From contig NZ_JACJTD010000024.1 in NCBI RefSeq assembly GCF_014698505.1, positions 1-64,000 of the forward strand: 64,000 bases of DNA, given 5' to 3'. A program made the translations under genes and the position numbers. Positions 9,176 to 18,626 of this stretch are shown in pieces (position 1 is the first letter of the stretch; every line of letters begins with the position of its first letter). Source of the stretch: Nostoc foliaceum FACHB-393 (lineage in GTDB: Bacteria; Cyanobacteriota; Cyanobacteriia; Cyanobacteriales; Nostocaceae). The notes below the pieces were generated by a model. That model saw only the letters and a list, made by a program, of their open reading frames with translations. It made no database searches and had not been told where the DNA came from.

Positions 9176-12100
9176 ATGAAAACAGTATTACCAGATCGCC
9201 AGCAATCCTTAGTGCAGTGGGTAAGCCAAGCAACAGGGATCAACACTTTTGGGGTGAAAGTCCGGTTACGGGGAAATGACCTTCATATTCTTTGTGAAGG
9301 TACAGAATGTCCGCAGCGTTGGCATACTTTGTCTGACTTGCTACAAGCACTACAGCAAACAAACTTAGATATCCTTACAAGCAACGAACAACCCTCAATA
9401 TATCAAGTATTTGTCTATGGCCGGAAAAAAGGGGAACAGCGCCCCAAATGGTGCCATCGGGTTTACTTGAATCAAATAGATAAGCATCTGGAGCAGGTGG
9501 AGCAAGCCTTGCTAGCAGATTCGGAAAAATCAAAACAATCGGGTGGGGCACTGATTGTCTCTAACGAAAGTTTGGCACGCCAAGGGAACCCAGAGGCGAT
9601 CGCTCGATATCTCAGCGAAACTCTGAGTACGTTAGGTGTATCAGTACAGGCAAAAATTAAGCCATATAAGCCAAAGAACTCTCAGCCGGAAGAAAATCGC
9701 CTGTGGATATTTTGCCATTCGAGCTATAGCCCTGATGCATCATTGCTTGCTGAACCAATAGCACAAAAGTTGCGTTATCTCAAGCTATCTGGCTACCAAG
9801 ATGCAGTAATTGTTTCCCAAGTGAGTGGCGAAACTGCACCTGATTGGCTGCTAAGGGTAGATTTAACGCCACCAGAGGTAATGCTGAAGGAGTGGGCGCG
9901 TTGGGGAGATGTCCAAGCGATCGCTCGATTATTAACTGAGGTATTGTCAGGGTTAAAAGTTGGTGTCCAAGTTTCTCTGAAAGAATCAACACTACATATC
10001 TTTTGTATCCCAGCTTTTGATCCCTTAGGAACTGCGCCAATCCCCGACAAGGAAGTGTGCTTAGAAGCGATTTTACCCCAGCTAGAAGCGATCGCTCCTC
10101 AAGGCATTCTCGCCGCCACCGTATACGGGCAAAAAGCAGGCGAGCAACCCACTTGGATTGATTGGCTGGCTTTACCCGCTGCCAAGTATCCCGCCTTTGC
10201 CATATCACCCTTAGATTTGGCAAATACTGGCGATGAACCAGCCATCGTATTTTTACTGGAGCGCTTACTCAATCCTGACTTGGATTGGCGTTTATTGACA
10301 GGTGGAATTCGCATACTGCTACTAAACAAAAATGGTTTATTGCACATCATGTGTGATGCACCTGTTTGTCCAGCGCGTCAACAAGTAGCAAGTAAAATTA
10401 CGCAGTTTATCCGCCATTTAAAAATTCCCGGTATTATGGGAGTACGTGTCTACGGTCGCCGGGCTGGGAATAAAGAACCTTTTTGGCATTATGGCGTTGA
10501 TCTTGAACATCGCCAACGTTTAGTACCAGAAGCAACCCCAGAATTTGCTGCTACTTCTAAATACGTTAACGATTTAGTAACCTCTGAGACTAGTGAGCCA
10601 ATTTTGCGCCCAGACTTAACGACAGAAGAAGTTCAAAGTTTTGTAACAGAAGTAGCGCGAGATTGGACGGCAACGGCGAGTGCAACCGCGAAAAAATTCC
10701 TGTTGAAAAGCCAGCTATTTACCGAAAGCCACCAGTCAGCAGAACAAAACCCTGATCTTCAAGGACTTAAGATTGCTTTAGTCTGGGGGACACTGGGATT
10801 ATTGCTTACTCTCCAAACTGATTGGGTGTTGGGTCGAATTATTGCACGGAGTACGCCAAGTTCACCAAAAGTCGGTAATATCTCGCTCCCATCATCTTCT
10901 GGGCAAAAGGCATCTTTGACATCTGGGAAAACTCAGCAAGACAAAACGACATTCTTTAGCAGCACTTCCAAGACAAAATCTCCTCCAAATCAGAGTTCTG
11001 TATTTAATGCTTCTGAGTTCACTCAAAGTGATGATACTCCGACAAATAATTTGGCAGCCGCACCACTGAAAGAAAAAGCAACCGCTACTGCTATTCTTTT
11101 AGCAGCGCGATCGCAGATGCCAAGTTTCAATGTTAGGCAGTTAGACGAGCAACTAGCATTATATAAACAGCGTTTAGCTACAACTGGTAGTCCGCCGGAT
11201 GTGTTAATTATTGGCTCCTCCCGCGCCCTCAGAGGAGTAGATCCAGCAGCGCTTTCTAAAGCTTTAGCCACTCAGGGCTATCCAAATATTGACGTGTTTA
11301 ACTTTGGGATCAACGGTGCTACCGCACAAGTTGTAGACTTTGTGATTCGCCACGTACTGGAACCATCAGAACTGCCTAAAATAATTCTCTGGGCAGATGG
11401 TGCTCGTGCTTTCAACGGTGGACGCGAAGATATTACCTTTAAATCCATTGCGGCATCAGCTGGTTATAAACAAGCATTCCAAAAAACCCCAACAACTGCC
11501 AATAGCAGTGATTCCACTGAAAATACGGTAAATTCGGGACAACAAAAGACAAAGGAAGAAAAACAGGAGATTAGCGCCTATGAAGCTGTCAATCAGTCAT
11601 TAAATCAGGCTCTAGCATCTCTTTCTGCTAGCTACCCAAACCGCGACCAAATTAAAAGCTTACTGCAAAAACAACTGCTGATACTTGGTCATAATCAGAC
11701 AGTTGCATCACAAAGACAGCTAAAAGATGGTACTTCAGATGAGATTATTTCTCAACAAGCAGTTGATTTTGATGGCTTTCTACCTTTGTCTATTCGCTTC
11801 AATCCTGCTAGATACTATCAAAAACATTCTAGAGTTCCCGGAAATTACGACAACGACTATAAATCTTTCCAAGTAGAAGGACAGCAAGATGCTGCCTTTC
11901 AAGAAGTGCTTCAGTTTGCCCAGTCTCAGAAAATTTCCTTAGTGTTTGTCAACATGCCTCTCACAGGAGATTATCTAGATCCAGTGCGTAAACAACATGA
12001 GCAAGAATTTCAGGAATATATGTTGCGTCTAGCGACTAGTCCCAACTTTATTTATCGAGATTTGAGTCAACAGTGGCCAAAAGCAAATGACTACTTTTCT

Positions 12101-12187
12101 GACCCCAGCCACCTCAACCGCTTTGGGGCATACGAAGTCTCGAAAAAGCTGGCACATGACCCGATGATTCCCTGGCCAGTGAAGTAG
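9176..12187 (+). CDS. DUF1574-type protein with SGNH-like C-terminal domain
   Basis: 1003 residues. The N-terminal 450 residues hold several copies of an alpha/beta module ending in a VYGRKAGE/VYGRRAGNKEPFWHY-like signature. One membrane span follows (LVWGTLGLLLTLQTDWVLG, about 540-560), then a Ser/Thr-rich linker. The C-terminal 300 residues look like an SGNH/GDSL-type acyl esterase fold: DVLIIGSSRALRGVDP carries the nucleophile Ser and SDPSHLNRFG the DxxH pair. It is followed by an MBOAT acyltransferase gene. In alginate and cellulose acetylation systems such a pair transfers acetyl groups to an exported polysaccharide, and I infer the same here. The ATG at 9176 is the only good start. Confidence 0.8.
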   Translation: MKTVLPDRQQSLVQWVSQATGINTFGVKVRLRGNDLHILCEGTECPQRWHTLSDLLQALQQTNLDILTSNEQPSIYQVFVYGRKKGEQRPKWCHRVYLNQIDKHLEQVEQALLADSEKSKQSGGALIVSNESLARQGNPEAIARYLSETLSTLGVSVQAKIKPYKPKNSQPEENRLWIFCHSSYSPDASLLAEPIAQKLRYLKLSGYQDAVIVSQVSGETAPDWLLRVDLTPPEVMLKEWARWGDVQAIARLLTEVLSGLKVGVQVSLKESTLHIFCIPAFDPLGTAPIPDKEVCLEAILPQLEAIAPQGILAATVYGQKAGEQPTWIDWLALPAAKYPAFAISPLDLANTGDEPAIVFLLERLLNPDLDWRLLTGGIRILLLNKNGLLHIMCDAPVCPARQQVASKITQFIRHLKIPGIMGVRVYGRRAGNKEPFWHYGVDLEHRQRLVPEATPEFAATSKYVNDLVTSETSEPILRPDLTTEEVQSFVTEVARDWTATASATAKKFLLKSQLFTESHQSAEQNPDLQGLKIALVWGTLGLLLTLQTDWVLGRIIARSTPSSPKVGNISLPSSSGQKASLTSGKTQQDKTTFFSSTSKTKSPPNQSSVFNASEFTQSDDTPTNNLAAAPLKEKATATAILLAARSQMPSFNVRQLDEQLALYKQRLATTGSPPDVLIIGSSRALRGVDPAALSKALATQGYPNIDVFNFGINGATAQVVDFVIRHVLEPSELPKIILWADGARAFNGGREDITFKSIAASAGYKQAFQKTPTTANSSDSTENTVNSGQQKTKEEKQEISAYEAVNQSLNQALASLSASYPNRDQIKSLLQKQLLILGHNQTVASQRQLKDGTSDEIISQQAVDFDGFLPLSIRFNPARYYQKHSRVPGNYDNDYKSFQVEGQQDAAFQEVLQFAQSQKISLVFVNMPLTGDYLDPVRKQHEQEFQEYMLRLATSPNFIYRDLSQQWPKANDYFSDPSHLNRFGAYEVSKKLAHDPMIPWPVK

Positions 12188-12285
12188 GGAGGGGGGGACA
12201 AGGGGGACAAGGAGACAAGGGGACAAGGGGACAAGGGGACAAGGGGGACAAGGGGACAAGGGGGACAAGGGGACAAGGGAAATAA
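12188..12285. repeat. Tandem GGGACAAG repeats
   Basis: About 100 bases of imperfect 8-9-base repeats (GGGACAAGG, GGGGACAAGG), beginning directly after the DUF1574 stop codon. They are open in three minus-strand frames that give Pro/Ser/Leu-rich nonsense peptides. Such heptad-like tracts are common between Nostoc genes. Confidence 0.8.
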
Positions 12286-12333
12286 CCATGCCCCATGCTC
12301 CATCACTAATAACTAATAACTAATGACTAAAAA

Positions 12334-13833
12334 ATGAACTTTATATCAATTTTCTATGGGCTGTTCTTGTTGAGTGTGCTAGGAATTTATTGGTCTTTAG
12401 CACAACAGAAATTGCGATTGTGGACGTTGCTAATTGCCAGCTTGGTTTTCTACGCATCTTTGCATATCCAGTACATACCCTTACTATTAGCATTGACGTT
12501 TATTAATTTCCGTGTGGGGCTAGAGATTGGTAAAAATACATCACCGGGAAAACATTCTCTTGACTGGCAAATTTCTAATGAAGAGTGGCAATTTGCCCAA
12601 GGTGACTGGAATCGTCGTCGTCTAAAACTTTTGTGGTTGGGGATAATTATAAATGTTTTACTGTTATTAGGTTTTAAGTATTTTACCCCTTTAATCAAGT
12701 TTGTTTTTCATGTGCAAACAAACTCACCAGATAGCTCTTTTAAGTTGATTGCACCCTTAGGAATTTCATTTTTTACCTTTGAATGCATTGCCTATTTAAT
12801 AGATGTCTATCGTGGTGCTCCTGCTACTGAGAAGTTTCTCAAATTTGCCACCTATAAATTATTCTTCGTCAAACTTATTTCAGGCCCAATTACGCGCTAC
12901 CACAACTTAGCAAATCAATTTAATACACTAGACTTCCCCAGTAGCGATAGAGTAGCTGAGGCGCTGTGGTTAATTGCTAGGGGTGCAGTCAAAAAAGGTA
13001 TTTTGGCAGACCACCTTGGTATTTTTGTCGATTTATGTTTTGGTAACCTACAACGGGCAGGTAGTACCGATCTGTGGTTAGCTACATTCGCCTACGGTTT
13101 GCAGTTATATCTAGATTTCAACGGTTACGTAGACATTGCCCGTGGTAGTGCTATGCTTTTCGGCTTGGTTCTACCTGAGAATTTCGACTTTCCTTACTTC
13201 AGCACCAATATTTCAGAATTTTGGCGGCGCTGGCACATGACTCTAGGAGATTGGCTACGTAATTATGTCTACTTTCCTTTGGGTGGTTCCCGTCGGGGTT
13301 TAGTCCGTACCTGCTGGAATTTATTTCTTGTGATGCTAATCGCTGGTATCTGGCACGGTGCTGCCTTGGGCTATGTAGTTTGGGGAATATTCCACGGGTT
13401 AGCCTTGGTGGTTCATCGACTTACAGATACTATGAGCGATCGCTTTGAAAATCTAGAACAATTCTGGCAAAATCCTCTGGGTATCTTTGTCGCTTGGTTA
13501 TTGACCCAACTGATGGTTTTTACCTCTTGGATTTGGTTCCGCCTACCTAATCTCCAAGATTCTTCTTTGGTAATTCGGCATCTTTGGGGTTATCCTGCTG
13601 ACGCGCAGTTTGCTCAAAAGGTTTATGTGGATGCTTTAAATATCAGCCAATACCAACTTACTTGGATACTTCTAGCTTTAGCTGCCCTGATGGCTGTAGT
13701 CTATGCCTTCAACCGAATGCTGAAGTTAGAGTTTAACTGGCCCCTTAAGCTTGTCTTCGTCCCCCTATGTTTCTACGCTGTTTGGTTATTAGCTCCTGAA
13801 GGCAGTTTGCCCTACATCTATTTTGATTTTTAA
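12334..13833 (+). CDS. MBOAT-family O-acyltransferase (AlgI-like)
   Basis: 499 residues with around a dozen hydrophobic helices: a polytopic inner-membrane acyltransferase. The MBOAT core is clear: LAPLGISFFTFECIAYLIDVYRG, FVKLISGPITRY, LYLDFNGYVDIARGSAMLFG, FWRRWHMTLGDWLRNYVYFPLGGSR, then the catalytic histidine in IAGIWHGAALGYVVWGIFHG. The closest familiar relatives are AlgI/PatA-type proteins that pass acetyl groups across the membrane to a periplasmic partner. The partner is probably the SGNH-like DUF1574 protein encoded 146 bp upstream. The acceptor polysaccharide is unknown. Confidence 0.9.
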   Translation: MNFISIFYGLFLLSVLGIYWSLAQQKLRLWTLLIASLVFYASLHIQYIPLLLALTFINFRVGLEIGKNTSPGKHSLDWQISNEEWQFAQGDWNRRRLKLLWLGIIINVLLLLGFKYFTPLIKFVFHVQTNSPDSSFKLIAPLGISFFTFECIAYLIDVYRGAPATEKFLKFATYKLFFVKLISGPITRYHNLANQFNTLDFPSSDRVAEALWLIARGAVKKGILADHLGIFVDLCFGNLQRAGSTDLWLATFAYGLQLYLDFNGYVDIARGSAMLFGLVLPENFDFPYFSTNISEFWRRWHMTLGDWLRNYVYFPLGGSRRGLVRTCWNLFLVMLIAGIWHGAALGYVVWGIFHGLALVVHRLTDTMSDRFENLEQFWQNPLGIFVAWLLTQLMVFTSWIWFRLPNLQDSSLVIRHLWGYPADAQFAQKVYVDALNISQYQLTWILLALAALMAVVYAFNRMLKLEFNWPLKLVFVPLCFYAVWLLAPEGSLPYIYFDF

Positions 13834-13863
13834 GTTTCTACAAACAATCAACAGAAACATAAG

Positions 13864-14014
13864 ACAACTTAAGTAAGTCGATGCAATAAAACCAAACTAT
13901 GTAAATAAAAGTAAATAAAGCTCAAACTCTTTCTCTCCCTGCTCCCTGCTCCCTGCCCCCTGCCCCCTGCCTTATTGCAACAATAATTATTTACGCCGAC
14001 TTACTTACAACTTA
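13864..14014. repeat. MITE-like element with 8-bp direct repeats
   Basis: An inverted repeat TAAGTAAGTCG (13870-13880) / CGACTTACTTA (13997-14007), with secondary arms TGCAATAA / TTATTGCA, bounds about 138 bp. It is flanked by a direct repeat ACAACTTA (13864-13871 and 14007-14014) that overlaps its tips by a base or two, as a target duplication would. Inside is a CTCCCTG/CCCCCTG tandem tract (about 13935-13971). It has no coding capacity. Confidence 0.6.
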
Positions 14015-14340
14015 TTATTTCGTTACATATCAACAAAACTTAAAATTTTTCCAGCAGGCTATTTGTAAAGGAATGTAAAGAGTAAAGAATTAGGCGATCG
14101 CGTCATTGAAACTTATATCTAGTTTCGTATTGAAAGGGCTTACAAAGCTTCAATTCATTACTTTTATCACTATTGTTTATAGTATGAAAACTTTACAGTT
14201 CGATGAGCTTTTTAAAGTATTCTGTTACAGAATATTAAGTCAAAGATCGCCTCAAAGTAAATTCATGTAGACTGTGTTTCAACAGGCAAAAAATAAATCT
14301 GCTTGTTCCATATTTAACAACCCATAGCACTTATAAAACA
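14015..14340 (+). promoter_or_regulatory. Upstream region of first psbA gene
   Basis: About 325 AT-rich bases with no gene. The psbA promoter and 5' leader must lie here, given the long gap and the absence of an upstream co-transcribed gene. I could not identify a single convincing -35/-10 pair, so I do not place the start site. Confidence 0.45.
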
Positions 14341-15423
14341 ATGACCACAACCTTACAACGGCGCTCCGGCGCTAACGTATGGGATCGCTTTTGCGAGTGG
14401 ATCACCAGCACTGACAACCGCATATATGTTGGTTGGTTTGGTGTACTGATGATCCCAACCCTACTAGCTGCTACTGCTTGCTTCGTAATCGCCTTTATCG
14501 CGGCACCTCCAGTAGACATCGATGGTATCCGCGAACCAGTTGCAGGTTCCTTGATCTACGGAAACAACATCATCTCTGGTGCAGTTGTTCCTTCCTCCAA
14601 CGCCATCGGCTTGCACTTCTACCCAATTTGGGAAGCTGCTTCCTTAGATGAGTGGTTGTACAACGGTGGCCCTTACCAGTTGGTAGTTTTCCACTTCTTG
14701 ATCGGTTGCGCTTGCTACCTCGGTCGTCAGTGGGAACTTTCTTACCGCTTAGGTATGCGTCCTTGGATCTGCGTAGCTTACAGCGCACCTTTGGCTTCCG
14801 CTACCGCAGTATTCTTGATCTACCCAATCGGTCAAGGTTCATTCTCAGATGGTATGCCTTTGGGTATCTCTGGAACCTTCAACTTCATGATTGTGTTCCA
14901 AGCAGAACACAACATTTTGATGCACCCCTTCCACATGTTAGGTGTGGCTGGTGTATTCGGCGGTTCATTGTTCTCTGCAATGCACGGTTCACTAGTAACC
15001 TCTTCTTTGGTGCGTGAAACCACCGAAACCGAATCGCAAAACTACGGTTACAAATTCGGTCAAGAAGAAGAAACCTACAACATCGTTGCAGCCCACGGCT
15101 ACTTCGGTCGTCTAATCTTCCAATACGCTTCTTTCAACAACAGCCGTTCACTGCACTTCTTCTTAGCAGCTTGGCCTGTCGTCGGTATCTGGTTCACCGC
15201 TTTGGGTATCAGCACGATGGCATTCAACCTGAACGGTTTCAACTTCAACCAATCAGTAATTGACTCCCAAGGTCGCGTTATCAGCACTTGGGCAGACGTA
15301 ATCAACCGCGCTAACTTGGGTATGGAAGTAATGCACGAGCGTAACGCTCACAACTTCCCCCTAGACTTAGCTGCTGGTGAAGTTACTCCTGTAGCAATGA
15401 CTGCTCCTGCTATTAACGGTTAA
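14341..15423 (+). CDS. psbA: Photosystem II reaction-centre protein D1, copy 1
   Basis: 360-residue D1, standard length, a thylakoid membrane protein with five spans that holds P680, pheophytin, QB and most ligands of the manganese cluster. Tyr161, Asp170, His190, His198, His215, His332, Glu333, His337, Asp342 and Ala344 are all present. Gln130 marks the D1:1 (low-light) form rather than the Glu130 high-light form. Gly80, Phe158 and Thr286 exclude the microaerobic D1' type. The 16-residue tail after Ala344 (AGEVTPVAMTAPAING) would be removed by CtpA. A strong terminator follows. Codon use is highly optimised, as expected for an abundant protein. Confidence 0.98.
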   Translation: MTTTLQRRSGANVWDRFCEWITSTDNRIYVGWFGVLMIPTLLAATACFVIAFIAAPPVDIDGIREPVAGSLIYGNNIISGAVVPSSNAIGLHFYPIWEAASLDEWLYNGGPYQLVVFHFLIGCACYLGRQWELSYRLGMRPWICVAYSAPLASATAVFLIYPIGQGSFSDGMPLGISGTFNFMIVFQAEHNILMHPFHMLGVAGVFGGSLFSAMHGSLVTSSLVRETTETESQNYGYKFGQEEETYNIVAAHGYFGRLIFQYASFNNSRSLHFFLAAWPVVGIWFTALGISTMAFNLNGFNFNQSVIDSQGRVISTWADVINRANLGMEVMHERNAHNFPLDLAAGEVTPVAMTAPAING

Positions 15424-15442
15424 TTCTGAAGATTAGCTAAAT

Positions 15443-15476
15443 AAAAAGCGCCTTCCAGAAATGGAGGGCGCTTTTT
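15443..15476 (+). terminator. Rho-independent terminator of psbA copy 1
   Basis: AAAAAGCGCC...GGGCGCTTTTT forms a GC-rich stem ending in a T-run about 20 bp after the stop codon. Confidence 0.9.
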
Positions 15477-15677
15477 AATTGTAATTATTTTAAAACGGAG
15501 CGTTTAATAAATCCTGTAGTAGATTTTGGTCTATAGCGTATTAAATAAGAAAGATTTTTGAAGCTTGTCGTACTCCTATGAGAAAGCAAGCTATGTGCAG
15601 CAGCTACCACACGAGAAAACATGGCGCTTCACTATGTTAGATTCAAGCTACAACTCCTGCGGATGAGGAATCAGGTA

Positions 15678-16367
15678 ATGGCTGCTTCTGTGGAACATGG
15701 CTTAAATAATAGCGCTTTTATTCCTCCCTTAGAAAGTGGCGATCGCTTAACCCGCCACGAATTCGAGCGTCGTTATACAGCAATGCCCCATAAAAAAGCA
15801 GAATTAATCGAAGGAGTCGTTTACGTGGCATCACCCCTGCGTTTTAGAAGTCATGGCCAACCTCATGGACAGTTAATTACCTGGTTGGGAGTTTATCAAG
15901 TTTCCACTCCAGGGGTAGCGCTAGGTGACAATGCTACCGTGCGCTTGGATTTAGACAATGAACCACAGCCTGATGTTTTGCTGTTGATAGATAAACCAGC
16001 CAGGGGACAGGCACACATCAGTGAAGATGATTACGTAGAAGGTGCACCAGAATTAGTAGCAGAAGTATCAGCCAGTAGTGCATCTATTGATTTGTACGAC
16101 AAAAAACGCGCCTATCGGCGCAACGGAGTGCAGGAATATATAGTTTGGCAGACTTTAGAGAATAAACTCGACTGGTTCTGTTTGCAAAATGGTGAATATT
16201 TGCCACTCGTGGCTGATGCAAATGATGTGATTAAAAGTAGGGTATTTCCAGGTTTGTGGTTAGCTGTCACCTCACTAATTACAGGAGACATGACGAAAGT
16301 TTTAGCAGTACTGCAACAAGGGTTAAACTCAACAGAACATGCTGAGTTTGTTGAGAGTTTAACTTAG
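15678..16367 (+). CDS. Uma2-family (PD-(D/E)XK fold) protein
   Basis: About 229 residues from the preferred ATG at 15678, which is preceded by GAGG nine bases upstream; in-frame starts at 15663 and 15621 are possible. Family hallmarks are LTRHEFERRYTAMP, KKAELIEGVVYVAS, the acidic PQPDVLLLID and ELVAEVSASSASIDLYDKK, then AYRRNGVQEYIVW. These place the Asp and Glu of a restriction-endonuclease-like core, but cyanobacterial Uma2 proteins occur in very many copies and their role is not established. The gene sits between the two psbA copies and is independent of both, being separated from the first by a terminator. Confidence 0.85.
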   Translation: MAASVEHGLNNSAFIPPLESGDRLTRHEFERRYTAMPHKKAELIEGVVYVASPLRFRSHGQPHGQLITWLGVYQVSTPGVALGDNATVRLDLDNEPQPDVLLLIDKPARGQAHISEDDYVEGAPELVAEVSASSASIDLYDKKRAYRRNGVQEYIVWQTLENKLDWFCLQNGEYLPLVADANDVIKSRVFPGLWLAVTSLITGDMTKVLAVLQQGLNSTEHAEFVESLT

Positions 16368-16622
16368 CAAAACTTAAAAATAATATCTTGAAAAATACAA
16401 ATTATTAATGTAAAACCTGATATTAGGAGCCGGGAAAGTTTTCCTTTTTTTCATACAGTCTCCCTGAGGAAGTTAGCTAACAGCATTTGTGGTGTGATGT
16501 AATTCCAGAGAGTCCCGGCTATTAGGGAGAAGGTATTTGGCGAAAGCTTTTGAAAACAGCTTGATTCTCAATTCCTGAAAATTAGGAAAGTTTGTTGTCA
16601 GCGATTTATAAACAACACAGTT

Positions 16623-17705
16623 ATGACCACAACTCTAGAAAGAAGAGAAAGCGGCAACCTGTGGGATCGTTTTTGTCAATGGATTACTAGCACCGACAAT
16701 CGACTTTATATCGGCTGGTTCGGCGTTTTAATGATTCCTACCCTATTGACCGCTACCATCTGTTTCATTATTGCCTTTATTGCTGCACCACCTGTCGATA
16801 TTGACGGCATTCGGGAGCCAGTTTCTGGTTCTTTATTATACGGCAATAACATTATCACTGGTGCTGTTGTACCCACATCTAATGCCATTGGTTTGCACTT
16901 TTACCCAATTTGGGAAGCTGCTTCAATGGATGAATGGCTCTACAACGGCGGCCCTTATCAGCTCATTGTCTTGCACTTTTTGATTGGTATCTTCTGCTGG
17001 CTCGGTCGGCAATGGGAGTTAAGCTATCGTCTGGGGATGCGTCCTTGGATTTGTGTGGCTTACTCTGCTCCCGTAGCTGCTGCGACTTCGGTTTTTTTAA
17101 TTTACCCAATTGGTCAAGGTAGCTTTTCTGACGGGATGCCTTTGGGCATTAGCGGCACATTTAACTTCATGTTCGTGTTCCAAGCCGAGCATAACATCCT
17201 CATGCACCCATTCCATCAACTGGGTGTAGCTGCGGTGTTCGGTGGTGCGCTGTTCTGTGCGATGCATGGTTCTTTGGTGACTTCTTCTTTAGTTAGGGAG
17301 ACCACTGAAAGTGAATCTCAAAACTACGGATACAAGTTTGGACAAGAACAAGAAACCTATAGCATTGTGGCGGCTCACGGTTACTTTGGGCGGTTAATCT
17401 GGCAATATGCCAGCTTTAACAACTCGCGTTCTTTGCACTTTTTCTTGGCTGCTTGGCCTGTAGTTGGTATCTGGTTGACGGCATTGGGCATCAGTACGAT
17501 GGCGTTCAACCTCAACGGGTTCAACTTTAACCAATCAATTCTTGACTCCAAAGGTCGTGTAATTAATACATGGGCAGATGTGCTAAACCGTGCCAATCTG
17601 GGTATAGAAGTAATGCACGAGCGGAATGCTCACAACTTCCCCCTGGATTTGGCTGCTGGTGAGGCAGTACCTGTGGCTTTGCAAGCGCCTGTAATTTATA
17701 GCTAA
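16623..17705 (+). CDS. psbA: Photosystem II D1 protein, divergent copy 2
   Basis: A second full-length D1 of 360 residues. All manganese-cluster and P680 ligands are kept (Tyr161, Asp170, His190, His198, His332, Glu333, His337, Asp342, Ala344), so it should support oxygen evolution and is not a rogue or ChlF-type D1. Gln130, Gly80, Phe158 and Thr286 again indicate the D1:1 class. It nevertheless differs from copy 1 at sensitive places: Trp126 for Tyr126 near the D1 pheophytin, Gln199 for Met199 beside the P680 ligand His198, Ala204, Ala209, Cys212 and Leu285. The processed tail is AGEAVPVALQAPVIYS. Codon use is less biased than in copy 1, hinting at lower or conditional expression. Confidence 0.97.
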   Translation: MTTTLERRESGNLWDRFCQWITSTDNRLYIGWFGVLMIPTLLTATICFIIAFIAAPPVDIDGIREPVSGSLLYGNNIITGAVVPTSNAIGLHFYPIWEAASMDEWLYNGGPYQLIVLHFLIGIFCWLGRQWELSYRLGMRPWICVAYSAPVAAATSVFLIYPIGQGSFSDGMPLGISGTFNFMFVFQAEHNILMHPFHQLGVAAVFGGALFCAMHGSLVTSSLVRETTESESQNYGYKFGQEQETYSIVAAHGYFGRLIWQYASFNNSRSLHFFLAAWPVVGIWLTALGISTMAFNLNGFNFNQSILDSKGRVINTWADVLNRANLGIEVMHERNAHNFPLDLAAGEAVPVALQAPVIYS

Positions 17706-17726
17706 TACTTAAGTCTTAGCAAAATC

Positions 17727-17759
17727 AAAACCGCTCTCTGGAAACAGAGGGCGGTTTTT
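17727..17759 (+). terminator. Rho-independent terminator of psbA copy 2
   Basis: AAAACCGCTCTCTG-GAAA-CAGAGGGCGGTTTTT, a long stem with a GAAA loop and T-run, 22 bp after the stop codon. Confidence 0.92.
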
Positions 17760-18016
17760 CGTATGTCTAAACCAATACGCTTGGGTTAAGGGCTACTAGC
17801 AAAAATTTTGGGTTTCTGAGTTTTTGAGACGCGACAAATCGCCGTCTCTACAAGTTTTTTGGTTTTATCTGAACTGTATAGATGTCTAAACAGGTGCTTC
17901 AGTGAACTTATATTTACTTAAATTTCTGCTCTTTTGGTACGGGATATCCTCTATACTCAAAAATATTTTTAATTACGCCACATATCTTAAAAACTTCAGG
18001 AAGCGTAAAGATTACT

Positions 18017-18604
18017 ATGAAACTCGGTTTCTTTGCTCATATACTGAGTACCATTGCGATCGCACTTGGTTCTACTGCCACTCTAATTCAACCTGGCTAT
18101 ACGCAGGATAATAAGTTTTACTGTGGAATGAGTGGAGGTGTTCCAGCAACACTAGTTCGGACTTCCAGAGGAAACATTCCAGTAATTCGCTGGGTTGACG
18201 ATTCTTTTCCCCCACCTTGGACTCCCCAACAGCGCTGTGAAGAAATATCTGCCAGATTCCAACGTTTCTACGGCAATGGGACTCTAAATTTCGTCAGGGC
18301 AGGAAAACTCAGCAATCAACCTGTATTGTGTGTTGCCAGTTACAAAGGTGGTTCTTGTCTGCCTAACGGAGTGCTAGTAACATTGAAAGTCGTTACTAAT
18401 GCCCCACTGACACTACAAAGGTTATTAGATCGTCAAGGTTCGGGTGGCGGTAGACCAATTAATCTGAGCGGTGGCGATAGTAAAGAATTGTTCTCCTACT
18501 ACCAAGAGGCGGCTTACCTGGATGTAACCAAGTTCATCTCTCAGGTAGAAAGTTCAGGGCAACGCGAATCCTGTCCAGCAGGAAAACCGGCTTGGGAATG
18601 TTGA
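18017..18604 (+). CDS. COP23-domain exported protein
   Basis: 195 residues with an N-terminal signal peptide (LGFFAHILSTIAIALGSTATLIQP). The mature part matches the cyanobacterial COP23 (circadian oscillating protein) domain: KFYCGMSGGVPATLVRTSRG, VIRWVDDSFPPPWTPQQRCE, ISARFQRFYGNGTLNFVRAG and QPVLCVASYKGGSC. Conserved cysteines suggest disulphides outside the cytoplasm. The molecular function of COP23 proteins is not known to me. It heads a tight plus-strand group with two secreted serine proteases (22 bp, then a 4-bp overlap), which suggests they act together at the cell surface. Confidence 0.85.
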   Translation: MKLGFFAHILSTIAIALGSTATLIQPGYTQDNKFYCGMSGGVPATLVRTSRGNIPVIRWVDDSFPPPWTPQQRCEEISARFQRFYGNGTLNFVRAGKLSNQPVLCVASYKGGSCLPNGVLVTLKVVTNAPLTLQRLLDRQGSGGGRPINLSGGDSKELFSYYQEAAYLDVTKFISQVESSGQRESCPAGKPAWEC

Positions 18605-18626
18605 GTAAATCGCAATCTGAACGAAC

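Noticed and set aside
12029..12306. Three Pro/Ser/Leu-rich minus-strand frames
   Set aside because: They arise from the GGGACAAG tandem repeat and the end of the DUF1574 gene.
14341..17705. Possibility that one psbA copy is the microaerobic D1' or a ChlF-type D1
   Set aside because: Gly80, Phe158, Thr286 and all manganese ligands are present in both copies.
17902..18111. Plus-strand frame before COP23
   Set aside because: Overlaps the COP23 start in another frame and has no coding features.
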